From positions 1 through 18,166 of the forward strand of contig JANXNO010000315.1 of assembly GCA_025354075.1 (NCBI GenBank): DNA of 18,166 nucleotides. The letters are read 5' to 3'. Below, one piece after another: positions 7,136 through 14,894 of the stretch. Position 1 is the first letter of the stretch. The number at the start of each line of letters is the position of its first letter. Made by a program: the position numbers and the translations under genes. A model generated the notes under the pieces. It had not been told where the DNA came from. It saw only the letters and a program-made list of their open reading frames with translations, and did not search any database. The DNA comes from Burkholderiales bacterium. GTDB taxonomy: Bacteria > Pseudomonadota > Gammaproteobacteria > Burkholderiales > Casimicrobiaceae.

Positions 7136-7828
7136 TTAAGCGAAGCGAGGTTCAAAGACGCGCGTGGCGAATCGCGCGAGCGCCGCGCTGGTCAAATGCG
7201 CCAGTCGCGCAAGCACATCGGTGGCCATGTCCGGCGTGAAGCGTCCGCCGTCTTCAGAGGCGAGCATCAACACGCCTGACACCGAGCCATCAGCGAGCGG
7301 CACGTAGGCAAAAGAGCGTGATTGAATCGCCGCATCGCCCAGCCAGTCGCGTGATTCGTGCGCCGCGTTTGGCCCCACGTATGGACGATCCAGCCCCGCG
7401 ATGTAGTTGCGAAATTCCGCCGAACACACGGTTGATGCCTCAAGCGCAGTGTCGGAAATTTGCCCGCCCCACCAACGCACCGCCGAGTATGGAATGGCAA
7501 AATCCGAACGCATGCTCTCAAAGATCACGTCCAGCGTCACCTCAGCATTGGGCGCACGCAAAAGCGCCAGCGTCAGCCGATGTAATTTTTCGATCAGTCC
7601 GTCATTGTGTTGCCCATATCCGATCAGTTCCGACAATTGCTTTTCAAGCTGCGTATTGCGTTCGCGCAGACTGATCAGCTGTCGCTCCACCATCGAAATG
7701 GCGTGCCCGCCTTGCGGATGCGGAATGCGCATCGCTGAAAACACATCGGAATGATCCATAAAAAAGTCAGGATTTGCCTTGAGCCACGCTGCGACGTCGC
7801 TACCTGTGACTGCTTCAGATTCACTCAT
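7136..7828 (-). CDS. DUF484 family protein (GAF-like)
   Basis: 230 residues. The N-terminal part has the family signature (VAAWLKANPDFFMDHSDVF) followed by GGHAISMVERQLISLRERN and a coiled-coil-like stretch at about residues 45-75. The remainder is GAF-like (RSFAYVPLADGSVSGVLMLASEDGGRF). Function is unknown; it is found between dapF and xerC in many proteobacteria and is probably a cytoplasmic sensor or accessory factor. Its ATG lies inside the end of dapF (8-base overlap, aATGAgtga), so translation is probably coupled to dapF. Confidence 0.9.
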   Translation of the reverse strand: MSESEAVTGSDVAAWLKANPDFFMDHSDVFSAMRIPHPQGGHAISMVERQLISLRERNTQLEKQLSELIGYGQHNDGLIEKLHRLTLALLRAPNAEVTLDVIFESMRSDFAIPYSAVRWWGGQISDTALEASTVCSAEFRNYIAGLDRPYVGPNAAHESRDWLGDAAIQSRSFAYVPLADGSVSGVLMLASEDGGRFTPDMATDVLARLAHLTSAALARFATRVFEPRFA

Positions 7829-8681
7829 TCACTACGCTCCATTCACTAAACATTTCGCTCGCAAGCACGCCATCGGCGACTTTGGTCACCGGCCCAGTCA
7901 TCGTGATCGCGTAATTCTCGCCAATTTTTATTTCAATGGTGCCGCCCGGCATATGCACGGTGACCGCATTGTCGACCAACCCCAGACGATGCGCCACAGC
8001 GGCTGCCGCGCTAGAGCTGGAGCCGGATGCCAGCGTATAGCCCGCGCCGCGCTCCCAGATTTCGATGGCAATATTATTGCGGTCCCGCACCGTCAAAAAC
8101 TGCACGTTCGTACGCTCAGGAAACAAAACATGCGCCTCGATCAGAGGGCCAAGTCGATGCACATCCGCTGTGCTGGTCGTGGGCCGTTCAACCACGCAAT
8201 GCGGGTTGCCAATAGTCGCGCTGGTGAAGGTGAGCACTTCGCCGCCCACCATCAACGTTTCGCGAATCACCTCACGCGCAACGCCCGCAACCGGAATGCG
8301 CGTCGAATCAAAACTCACGCGTCCCATCTCAATGGTGATGCTGTGTCCACCTACATGCACCGTAGCTGCAACCACGCCGCCCAACGTATGAACCAAGAAC
8401 TTCGCATGTTGCACAAGACCGCGATCAAATAAGTAGCGACAGAAAATACGCAAGCCGTTACCGCTCTTTTGGGCCTCGCTGCCATCAGGATTGAAGATGC
8501 GCAACGAAAACGGCGCACCCTCGCGTGCAGGCAACGGCCCCCACAAAATACCGTCAGAGCCAATGCCAAAGTTGCGATGGCAGATTCGAATGATTTCGCG
8601 CGTGGTGAATTCGTCAGGCCAGTGCGCCGGGTCAAGCACCAGATAGTCGTTGCCCAGGGCGTGGTACTTTGAAAAATGCAT
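7821..8681 (-). CDS. dapF: DapF-family epimerase, diaminopimelate epimerase-like, with both catalytic cysteines replaced by serine
   Basis: 286 residues, collinear with DapF throughout. Substrate-binding positions look intact: N11 (HALGNDY), N64 (NPDGSE), N159 (IGNPH), N192, and E210-R211 (WERGAG). DapF interconverts LL- and meso-diaminopimelate for lysine and peptidoglycan, using one cysteine on each side of the substrate carbon (Cys73 and Cys217 in the Haemophilus enzyme). Here these are Ser73 (QKSGNG, codon AGC at 8465-8463) and Ser219 (LASGSSSS, codon TCC at 8027-8025). I recall other DapF-annotated proteins with this Ser pair, so it looks like a distinct clade and not a sequencing error. 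It sits first in the usual dapF–DUF484–xerC operon. Either it still makes meso-DAP by an altered mechanism, or it acts on another substrate. Confidence 0.85.
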   Translation of the reverse strand: MHFSKYHALGNDYLVLDPAHWPDEFTTREIIRICHRNFGIGSDGILWGPLPAREGAPFSLRIFNPDGSEAQKSGNGLRIFCRYLFDRGLVQHAKFLVHTLGGVVAATVHVGGHSITIEMGRVSFDSTRIPVAGVAREVIRETLMVGGEVLTFTSATIGNPHCVVERPTTSTADVHRLGPLIEAHVLFPERTNVQFLTVRDRNNIAIEIWERGAGYTLASGSSSSAAAAVAHRLGLVDNAVTVHMPGGTIEIKIGENYAITMTGPVTKVADGVLASEMFSEWSVVNE

Positions 8682-8767
8682 ATTGGCATTTTCTCATGAG
8701 GGACTGGTTTTTGGCTGACTACAATCGATCACTATCGTTATCCGTTCACTTGTTAATTTGATCGTTT

Positions 8768-9613
8768 ATGAACCAGTCATTGCAATCGCTCGCCAATCTG
8801 TACGCCGAGCACAACGGCAAAGTGAGCGACAAATGGTCGTCCTACTTGACCCTTTATGAATCTGAACTCAAGCATGTTCGCACCACGGCGCGATCAATCC
8901 TTGAGATCGGTGTGCAGAATGGCGGCAGCCTTGAAATTTGGGCCAAATATTTCCCAGCCGCTCAATCGATAGTTGGGTGCGATGTCAATCCGAAGTGCGC
9001 AAATCTTGTCTACGCAGATCCGCGAATCCACATCGTGGTTGGCGATGCAACTCAGCCCGCTGTTTGCCAGCAAGTTGCGATGCTTGCCGACGGCTTTGAC
9101 GTCATTGTCGAAGACGGATCGCACATCCCGCGCGAAGTCATATTGGCGTTTCTGCGCTATTGGCCGCACGTCAAGGCGGGGGGCGTGTTTATCGCCGAGG
9201 ACTTGCACTGTGATTACTTTCCCAGTCATGAAGGCGCGATCTCACGACGAGACATTGCGAACAGATTTTTCGCGGAGTTGGTACACGTCATCAACCTGGA
9301 ACATTGGGTTGGAACAACTGCTATTTCGACGTTGCTTCGCGAGTTCGCTTTGCCCGACGTTGTTGACCACGCTGGGCTCGCGGGCAGCATCGCGTCAATC
9401 AGTTTTCACAATTCGATTGCGATTATTCGCAAGGCGTCCGCACCATCGGATGGTCTGCTTGGCTCGCGGGTGATTGTCGGCGAGGAAGCGATTGCGGACG
9501 CACAGGTACTGGCTCTCAGATCGGCGGGTGGCGACAGTCTGGGTGTGATGAGGGCACCCTCAACTCCCGATGCCGGTGCCAGTTCGTTTGCGAGCTTGTT
9601 TACGCGTCGGTAG
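8768..9613 (+). CDS. Class I SAM-dependent methyltransferase (sugar/antibiotic O-methyltransferase-like)
   Basis: 281 residues. Rossmann-fold methyltransferase motifs are clear: motif I EIGVQNGGS (46-54) for SAM, acidic D72 at the end of strand 2 (GCDVNP), GDA (92-94), then DVIVEDGSH (111-119) and EDLH (144-147). EDGSH and EDLH resemble metal-dependent O-methyltransferases of the rhamnosyl-tetracenomycin/CmcI kind, so a sugar hydroxyl is a plausible target, but this is inference. No clear Shine-Dalgarno precedes the ATG at 8768. In the 86-base gap divergent from dapF, a poor promoter-like pair (TTGGCT, 16 bases, TATCGT at 8711-8738) is all I see. It converges with the glycosyltransferase-like gene, overlapping its end by 14 bases. 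Confidence 0.85.
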   Translation: MNQSLQSLANLYAEHNGKVSDKWSSYLTLYESELKHVRTTARSILEIGVQNGGSLEIWAKYFPAAQSIVGCDVNPKCANLVYADPRIHIVVGDATQPAVCQQVAMLADGFDVIVEDGSHIPREVILAFLRYWPHVKAGGVFIAEDLHCDYFPSHEGAISRRDIANRFFAELVHVINLEHWVGTTAISTLLREFALPDVVDHAGLAGSIASISFHNSIAIIRKASAPSDGLLGSRVIVGEEAIADAQVLALRSAGGDSLGVMRAPSTPDAGASSFASLFTRR

Positions 9614-12329
9614 GGTTCGCGGCTCCGTTGTTGGGAATGATTGCCGCGAGTTCCGTCAACATTTTCTTTAGCTCATCCAATGATGGTGGCCGTAGTGTGT
9701 TGCGATCCAACTGGGCAGCTACGAATCTAATGCCATCGACCGCACGTGACCAAAGCAGCGGGTTTTCAGGCGCACTATCAGCGTCTGTACTCATCATATA
9801 TTTTGCGAGGATTTGCGTAGATTCGGCACTCGCGGCTGCTTCATTCTCAAAAATCGTATTGTTCCCATGAAAGCGATAGCGGTACAGCGGTTGATCGATA
9901 AACATCGGCTCGTCAATCAAGATTGCGCGTAGGCAGAAGTCCCAGTCGTGCACGTAACGGAGGTCGGCATATCCATTCAGTTGGCGCATGAAAGCGGTGG
10001 CAGCGAAAATGTTTCCGGTTGATACCGTTGGGTTGTCTTTGTCGCGCGCAAATAGCAGGCTGTGCCGATCACAGCGTGCCGCGCGAGCTTGCATGGCAGC
10101 GAGAGGTCGCGAGCGGGGATCAGCGGCGTGGAGCGCGCGTGAATCGATGTCGATGAACTCGGTGTGCGCATAGCCCCAAAGCGCCCCCGACTCATGAATT
10201 GCGACGACGCATTCCGCAATCCGGGTGGGCGTGAAGCAATCATCGCTATTGAGCACGTTGATGTATTCACCCTGCGCAAGTTCCAGGGCCTCATTGATGG
10301 TCGCGTGAGCGCCACGATTTGCTCGCTTGATGAAGCGAACGGGAAACGGAGCGTTCTGAATTGCCTGGTCGATGACGGCAACAGAGCCATCGGGCGAGCC
10401 GTCGTCAATGATGATGATTTCGATATTGCGATAGGTCTGCTGAAAGACAGACGCGAGCGCCTCCGCTATGAATTTTTCATGACCATAGGACGGCACGAGT
10501 ACCGATATCAGCGGCGTGACCGCTGCACCTCTCGCCGCCACGATGGCGTTGCGCCGACGCTCGATCTCGGCTTTAGCAGCCGCAACGCTGATGTCAGGTA
10601 GCGCTGCTGCGATGGTCTTGACTTGCTCCAGCAGGTAGGGGGTCACTCGCTGCGTTATCTCGCTCATGCGGTGCAGTAGCGCAACAGCAGCCGAGAGGTC
10701 GCCGCCTCTCACCTTGAGGGCAGCAAGAGTTGCCAACGTGTCGGCGGGCAGCGTGTCAACGAACGGGTCGAGCGCCTGCCGCTGCAGCATGTCAGTCAGT
10801 CGGGGAAGAGGTTCAAATTCGTGCGGGATGGTTCTTGCATCGCGCGCCGCCTCCAGCCACTGAGTGCCAAACTTTTCGCAAGGTTCCAAATGCGCGCCCT
10901 CGGCCCATTCGTTCCACGCGTTAACAAACACTAAACGCTCGCCCGGCGGATGAACGCGTTCGGCACGAACCAACGCATTGCGCGTCCAGGCGCGAAATAG
11001 CGCGGGCCGCTCGCCGATGAACATCGTGCCATCGAGTTGCTTGCGAGCGGTGTTGTCCCATGCCGGTACTACGCACTGAAAGTGTCGGTGAGTCGGTTCA
11101 ACCGGTGGCGTGAGTTGGGCAATCACAGCGCGCATGTCGAACAGGGTGCCGGTGTGTTGCGGGTCAAGCCCTGCGAGCTGCGGTTGAGTCGATGCCAGTC
11201 GCTGCAACCGATGCGGCGGGAACTCAACCGACGCGTCAAAGCCGTAGCGAGACGGCGGGTCGCTCTGACCGGTGTCGGCCTTGACCAAATACGGAGGCGG
11301 CACGCCGTGCGCTTTGCAAACGTCCGCCCACAGCTGCACCGTTGCGCGCGCATTCGGAAAAATGTCCACGCGATAAATCATCAGCAGTGGTCGACCCTGC
11401 ACGCGGATATGTCGTGGGTCATCAAAAAACGGCAGCAGATGCTCGATAAACGCGCGATCATCAGCCAAGTCGTGATGTTGCGTGATGAGCGCCTCGTGGT
11501 TGCCGCCGTCCCAGCGCCTAGACCAGCTTTCGTTGGCCCAAAATACGCAAAATGGAAAGTTGGGTTGCTTCAGTCGCAACACCGCATCAAGCGGCTGTTG
11601 GAGCAAGCGTTTGCCACGAAACCAATAGTGATAGTAGGCAAATCCCGTCACCCCATGCGCCTGCGCCAATGCGGCCTGGCGCGCACGGATCGTGGGGTCG
11701 AGTAGATCGTAATAACCCAACTCAGCGGGAACGTGCGGTTGATAGTGCTCGTCGTAATTGGGGCGAGCGCGCCGTACATTAGTCCATTCGGTAAAGCCTT
11801 TGCCCCACCACGCATCGTTCTCTGGAATCGGATGGAATTGCGGCAAGTAATACGCGATCAGCTTGACGTCTGATGGAGAAATTTCTCGGTCACCGGCTTG
11901 AGTTGTCCACGTCGCTGCAGTTTCAATCGCCGCAAATGCCGAAGGCATGCGCTCGCTGATGACGAGACCGTCCATGGCAAGCGCCAAATTGTGGCGGGCT
12001 GCGGCGTTGCATGGCGCGAGTAACAGCGCGCGCTCAATGAGTGCAACAGCTTCGCGAGATCGGCCTTGCGTGAGCAACACCACGCCCAACATATGCAGCG
12101 CGTCGAAGTGCGCCGGGTCAATATCGAGCGCTGAGCGATACAGCCGTTCCGCCGTAGTAAGTTCACCCCGCTGCTGCGCGGCCAAAGCTTGGTGCAGGGT
12201 TGCGCCCAGATCAACACGGGTTGTCACATTTGGCGGGGCCACCGCCAGCCCACCGTGACAATCTTTGTATCGCCTTGTGCTGCCGCAGGGACATGGGTCG
12301 TTACGCGATTTGGGCGCGACTATTGCCAT
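9600..12329 (-). CDS. Multidomain protein: SEC-C motif, TPR, WbsX/GH99-like domain and GT2 glycosyltransferase
   Basis: 909 residues in one uninterrupted frame. Domains in order: a SEC-C zinc-binding motif at residues 11-26 (C13, C15, C24, H25); TPR-like helices at about 42-122 (ALDIDPAHFDALHMLGVVLL); a WbsX/glycoside-hydrolase-99-like domain at about 155-510 (IAYYLPQFHPIPEND, GFTEWTNVRRARP, WANESWSRRWDG, NAWNEWAEGAHLEP); and a GT2 domain from about 607 (ISVLVPSYGHEKF, IDDGSPDGS with D642-D643, NSDD at 694-697, HDWDF near 796). WbsX and GT2 domains are typical of O-antigen or capsule loci. The protein likely builds or trims a surface glycan in the cytoplasm, since there is no signal peptide or membrane helix. 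No clear Shine-Dalgarno precedes the ATG. It starts 34 bases after proA on the same strand and may be read from the proA promoter. Confidence 0.9.
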   Translation of the reverse strand: MAIVAPKSRNDPCPCGSTRRYKDCHGGLAVAPPNVTTRVDLGATLHQALAAQQRGELTTAERLYRSALDIDPAHFDALHMLGVVLLTQGRSREAVALIERALLLAPCNAAARHNLALAMDGLVISERMPSAFAAIETAATWTTQAGDREISPSDVKLIAYYLPQFHPIPENDAWWGKGFTEWTNVRRARPNYDEHYQPHVPAELGYYDLLDPTIRARQAALAQAHGVTGFAYYHYWFRGKRLLQQPLDAVLRLKQPNFPFCVFWANESWSRRWDGGNHEALITQHHDLADDRAFIEHLLPFFDDPRHIRVQGRPLLMIYRVDIFPNARATVQLWADVCKAHGVPPPYLVKADTGQSDPPSRYGFDASVEFPPHRLQRLASTQPQLAGLDPQHTGTLFDMRAVIAQLTPPVEPTHRHFQCVVPAWDNTARKQLDGTMFIGERPALFRAWTRNALVRAERVHPPGERLVFVNAWNEWAEGAHLEPCEKFGTQWLEAARDARTIPHEFEPLPRLTDMLQRQALDPFVDTLPADTLATLAALKVRGGDLSAAVALLHRMSEITQRVTPYLLEQVKTIAAALPDISVAAAKAEIERRRNAIVAARGAAVTPLISVLVPSYGHEKFIAEALASVFQQTYRNIEIIIIDDGSPDGSVAVIDQAIQNAPFPVRFIKRANRGAHATINEALELAQGEYINVLNSDDCFTPTRIAECVVAIHESGALWGYAHTEFIDIDSRALHAADPRSRPLAAMQARAARCDRHSLLFARDKDNPTVSTGNIFAATAFMRQLNGYADLRYVHDWDFCLRAILIDEPMFIDQPLYRYRFHGNNTIFENEAAASAESTQILAKYMMSTDADSAPENPLLWSRAVDGIRFVAAQLDRNTLRPPSLDELKKMLTELAAIIPNNGAANPTDA

Positions 12330-12363
12330 GAACGTCGTGGAGATTGTTTAACCGTAGTTGTGC

Positions 12364-13638
12364 TTAAGCGCGCACGCTACCGTCGCCCAAAACCACCCAC
12401 TTTTGAGTAGTCAAACCCTCTAGCCCAACCGGCCCGCGTGCATGCAGTTTGTCGGTGGAGATGCCGATTTCTGCACCGAGTCCATATTCAAATCCGTCGG
12501 CAAACTGCGTGCTCGCGTTCACCATGACGCTGGCTGAATCTACCTCGCGCAAAAAGCGCTGGGCGTTGCTCCAGTGTTCGGTGATGATGGCGTCGGTGTG
12601 GTGCGAGCCGTGTTCTTCTATGTGACCAATTGCTTCGTCGAGGTCGGCGACGATTTTGATTGAGACGATGGGCGCGAGGTATTCGGTCGCCCAATCTTCC
12701 TCAGTCGCGGCGATCACCTCAAACGCGGCGAGCGCGCTGCGAGTGCGTTCGCAGCCACGCATCTCCACGCCCTTGTCGGCGAAGATTTTCGCGACGCGCG
12801 GTAGCACGTCATGCATGCGTGCTTCGTGAACCAGCAGCGATTCCATCGCGCCACACACGCCGTAGCGTCGCGTCTTGGCGTTGTCACAAATGCGCACCGC
12901 TTTTTCGATATCGGCATGCTCGTCTACGTACACATGGCAGTTGCCGTCGAGGTGCTTGATCACCGGCACCGTTGCTTCAGCGGCGACGCGCTGAATCAGG
13001 CTTTTGCCGCCGCGGGGAATGATGACGTCAATGTACTCAGGAAGCGTGATCATCTGGCCGACGGCGGCGCGATCAGTAGTTTCGATCACCTGCACGATGG
13101 ACTCCGAGAGTTTGGCTGCTTTGAGCCCAACGGCGATGCAGCCCGCAATCGCCTGATTCGAGCGTGCGGCTTCTGAACCGCCACGCAAAATCACTGCGTT
13201 GCCGCTCTTCAGACACAGGCCCGCCGCGTCCGCCGTCACGTTCGGACGCGATTCGTAAATGATGCCGATGACGCCGAGTGGCACACGCATTTTGCCGACC
13301 TGAATGCCGGAGGGACGTGAGCGCATACCCGTCAATTCGCCAACCGGATCGGGCAATTGTGCAACCTGACGCAAGCCTTCGGCCATCGCGGCGACTGACT
13401 TGGAGGTCAGCGTCAAACGGTCGATCAGCGGCGCGGCGAGGTCAGCCTTCATGGCATCGCGCACGTCGGCTGCGTTTTCTTCAAGGATGTGCGCGTCGCG
13501 CTTGATCAGCGTGTCAGCGATGGCGAGCAGCGCTTCGTTTTTGGTGGCGGTGCTGGCGCGGGCGATTTGCCGGGAGGCGGTGCGCGCAGCGCGACCCACC
13601 AGGTGCATGTATTCAGTGACGTCGAGTAACTTATTCAT
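12364..13638 (-). CDS. proA: Glutamate-5-semialdehyde dehydrogenase (gamma-glutamyl phosphate reductase)
   Basis: 424 residues, slightly longer than E. coli ProA (417 from memory). It reduces gamma-glutamyl phosphate with NADPH to glutamate-5-semialdehyde, the second step of proline synthesis. Family features are [20 protein letters not shown] (129-147), [16 protein letters not shown] and the catalytic cysteine C262 ([11 protein letters not shown]). Start: ATG at 13638 gives the N-terminus [16 protein letters not shown]; Met11 (13608) is an alternative, and the YM..VGR segment matches Burkholderia ProA. Neither has a convincing Shine-Dalgarno. No proB lies in the window; in Burkholderiales proB is often elsewhere. 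Confidence 0.97.
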   Translation of the reverse strand: MNKLLDVTEYMHLVGRAARTASRQIARASTATKNEALLAIADTLIKRDAHILEENAADVRDAMKADLAAPLIDRLTLTSKSVAAMAEGLRQVAQLPDPVGELTGMRSRPSGIQVGKMRVPLGVIGIIYESRPNVTADAAGLCLKSGNAVILRGGSEAARSNQAIAGCIAVGLKAAKLSESIVQVIETTDRAAVGQMITLPEYIDVIIPRGGKSLIQRVAAEATVPVIKHLDGNCHVYVDEHADIEKAVRICDNAKTRRYGVCGAMESLLVHEARMHDVLPRVAKIFADKGVEMRGCERTRSALAAFEVIAATEEDWATEYLAPIVSIKIVADLDEAIGHIEEHGSHHTDAIITEHWSNAQRFLREVDSASVMVNASTQFADGFEYGLGAEIGISTDKLHARGPVGLEGLTTQKWVVLGDGSVRA

Positions 13639-13644
13639 CCAACC

Positions 13645-13673
13645 ATTTTACCGGCCATGACAGCGGCATCCAA
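13645..13673 (-). promoter_or_regulatory. Candidate promoter for proA, possibly leaderless
   Basis: On the minus strand, TTGGAT (13673-13668) and TAAAAT (13650-13645, 5/6 to TATAAT) are 17 bases apart. The -10 ends 6 bases before the proA ATG at 13638, so transcription would begin at or next to the ATG itself. A TTGACT (13679-13674) lies one hexamer further upstream but is 23 bases from the -10. If Met11 is the true start, the leader is about 30 bases. Confidence 0.35.
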
Positions 13674-13747
13674 AGTCAACAGCTTTGCTCGCTATGCACC
13701 ATCCGCAATGGGCATAACCATAAAAATGTCTACAGTCGATAACGCGT

Positions 13748-13772
13748 AAAAAAGCGCGTTAGCCCATGCGCT
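13748..13772 (-). terminator. Weak candidate intrinsic terminator after the ABC binding-protein gene
   Basis: Reading the minus strand, AGCGC (13772-13768) pairs with GCGCT (13757-13753) around a 10-base loop, followed by a run of six T in all. It lies 21 bases past the stop of the binding-protein gene. The stem is only 5 bp. An overlapping inverted repeat, TAACGCG/CGCGTTA (13740-13746 with 13755-13761), forms a competing hairpin with the A/T run in its loop. Confidence 0.35.
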
Positions 13773-13792
13773 GACGCCATTGCAGCGAAAAG

Positions 13793-14800
13793 CTACTGCC
13801 TCACCATTCGCTCCGCTTTAGGTGCCAAAAAGCCACTGTCAAAAATATCGTCAGCCTTGGGTTTGTTGGTGAACTTGAAGCCTTCACCGATCTGATCAAT
13901 GGAACGCGTCAGACGCTTGGCATCGACCCCGCCCAAACCATTGGCGAGCGCTTCCGGCGTCAGAACATTTTGGTCTATTGCCATTTTCAGGCGCACCTGT
14001 TCTTGCCCGTCGCTCAAAATGTTGTTACGTTTCATCAGCGAGGCTATCGCGCCTTTTTGATCGCCAAACGTGTCCTGCCAGCCCTTGAGCGTGGCGCGGA
14101 TAAAGCCCTGAACTATTTTCGGATTTTTCGCAGCGTACTCCGCGTCCACGATGATGCCGTTGCCGTACAGCTCAAGCCCGAGGTTACGCATCAGCATCAC
14201 GTTGATGTCGTCCTGCGCAATGCCGCGACCGCGCAGGTTCATGTACGACGAAAACGAGAATGCGGCGATCGCATCGACTTTGCCTTCAACCAACATCGGT
14301 TCCCGCACCGGAAATCCTACGTTTTCAATCTTCACCTTGCTGGTGTCAATGCCGTTTTTCTTTACGAACGCGGGCCACTGCGCGTACGCACCATCGGCCG
14401 CGGGCGCGCCAAGAATCTTGCCTTCCAAGTCCCTCGGCTTGCTGATGCCCGCTTTTTTCAGCGACACAATGGCAAACGGCGGCGCGTTGTAAATTATCGC
14501 CACCATCTTGAGCTTTTTGTTCGCCGGATTGTCGCGAAAGCGCACCAGCGTGTTGATGTCGCCAAACACGAACTGGTAGGCACCGGAAGCCGCGCGGTTG
14601 ATCGCCTCTGTTGAGCCGTTTCCGGTATCGATCGTGACATCCAGCCCTTCGGCCTTGTAGTAGCCCTTGTCGAGCGCCACAAAATAGGGCGCTGCGGGGC
14701 CTTCAAAGCGCCAATCAAGTGCGAATTTGATGGGGGTTTGGGCAGTGGCGATGCCGCTCGCACACAAAGCGAGCGCGGCAAGCAGAAATTTGGTTTGCAT
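13793..14800 (-). CDS. ABC transporter periplasmic binding protein (NMT1/THI5-like, NitT/TauT type)
   Basis: 335 residues from the ATG at 14800. I chose this start and not the upstream one because ACGGAG lies 5 bases before it and the N-terminus becomes a clean signal peptide (MQTKFLLAALALCASGIATA, cleavage probably before QTPIKFAL). The body follows the SsuA/ThiY/NMT1 fold: IKFALDWRFEGPAAPYFVALDKGYYKAEGLDV, then FGDINTLVRFRDN, ILGAPAADGAYAQWPAFVKKNGID and a C-terminal FAAKNPKIVQGF-like region. Relatives bind taurine, nitrate, sulfonates or the thiamine precursor formyl-aminomethyl-methylpyrimidine; the ligand here cannot be told. It diverges from the ATPase gene, an unusual arrangement for one transporter. 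Confidence 0.9.
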   Translation of the reverse strand: MQTKFLLAALALCASGIATAQTPIKFALDWRFEGPAAPYFVALDKGYYKAEGLDVTIDTGNGSTEAINRAASGAYQFVFGDINTLVRFRDNPANKKLKMVAIIYNAPPFAIVSLKKAGISKPRDLEGKILGAPAADGAYAQWPAFVKKNGIDTSKVKIENVGFPVREPMLVEGKVDAIAAFSFSSYMNLRGRGIAQDDINVMLMRNLGLELYGNGIIVDAEYAAKNPKIVQGFIRATLKGWQDTFGDQKGAIASLMKRNNILSDGQEQVRLKMAIDQNVLTPEALANGLGGVDAKRLTRSIDQIGEGFKFTNKPKADDIFDSGFLAPKAERMVRQ

Positions 14801-14847
14801 CAAAGCTCCGTAATTGTTGTTGTCGGTTGAATCGGGATGTCTTCGGT

Positions 14848-14873
14848 ACGCAAATTGCGTGCCGTGCCGCACG
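14848..14873. promoter_or_regulatory. Two adjacent palindromes between the divergent transporter genes (candidate operator)
   Basis: ACGCAA-A-TTGCGT (14848-14860) is a perfect dyad with 6-base arms and one central base. Three bases on, CGTGC-C-GCACG (14863-14873) is a second dyad with 5-base arms. They lie in the 94-base region between the binding-protein start (14800) and the ATPase start (14895), where a single regulator could control both directions. I see no THI-box riboswitch here. Confidence 0.45.
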
Positions 14874-14894
14874 ACAAGAATTCGGGGACAAACG

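Noticed and set aside
14814..14894. N-terminal extension of the ATPase gene from 14814
   Set aside because: The extension covers the divergent control region and has no ABC-family similarity. The ATG at 14895 has a good ribosome-binding site and fits the family start.
14801..14894. THI-box (TPP) riboswitch near the NMT1/THI5-like transporter
   Set aside because: I looked for the CTGAGA and ACCTGA core elements because ThiY-like systems often carry them, and found none here or at 16464-16631.
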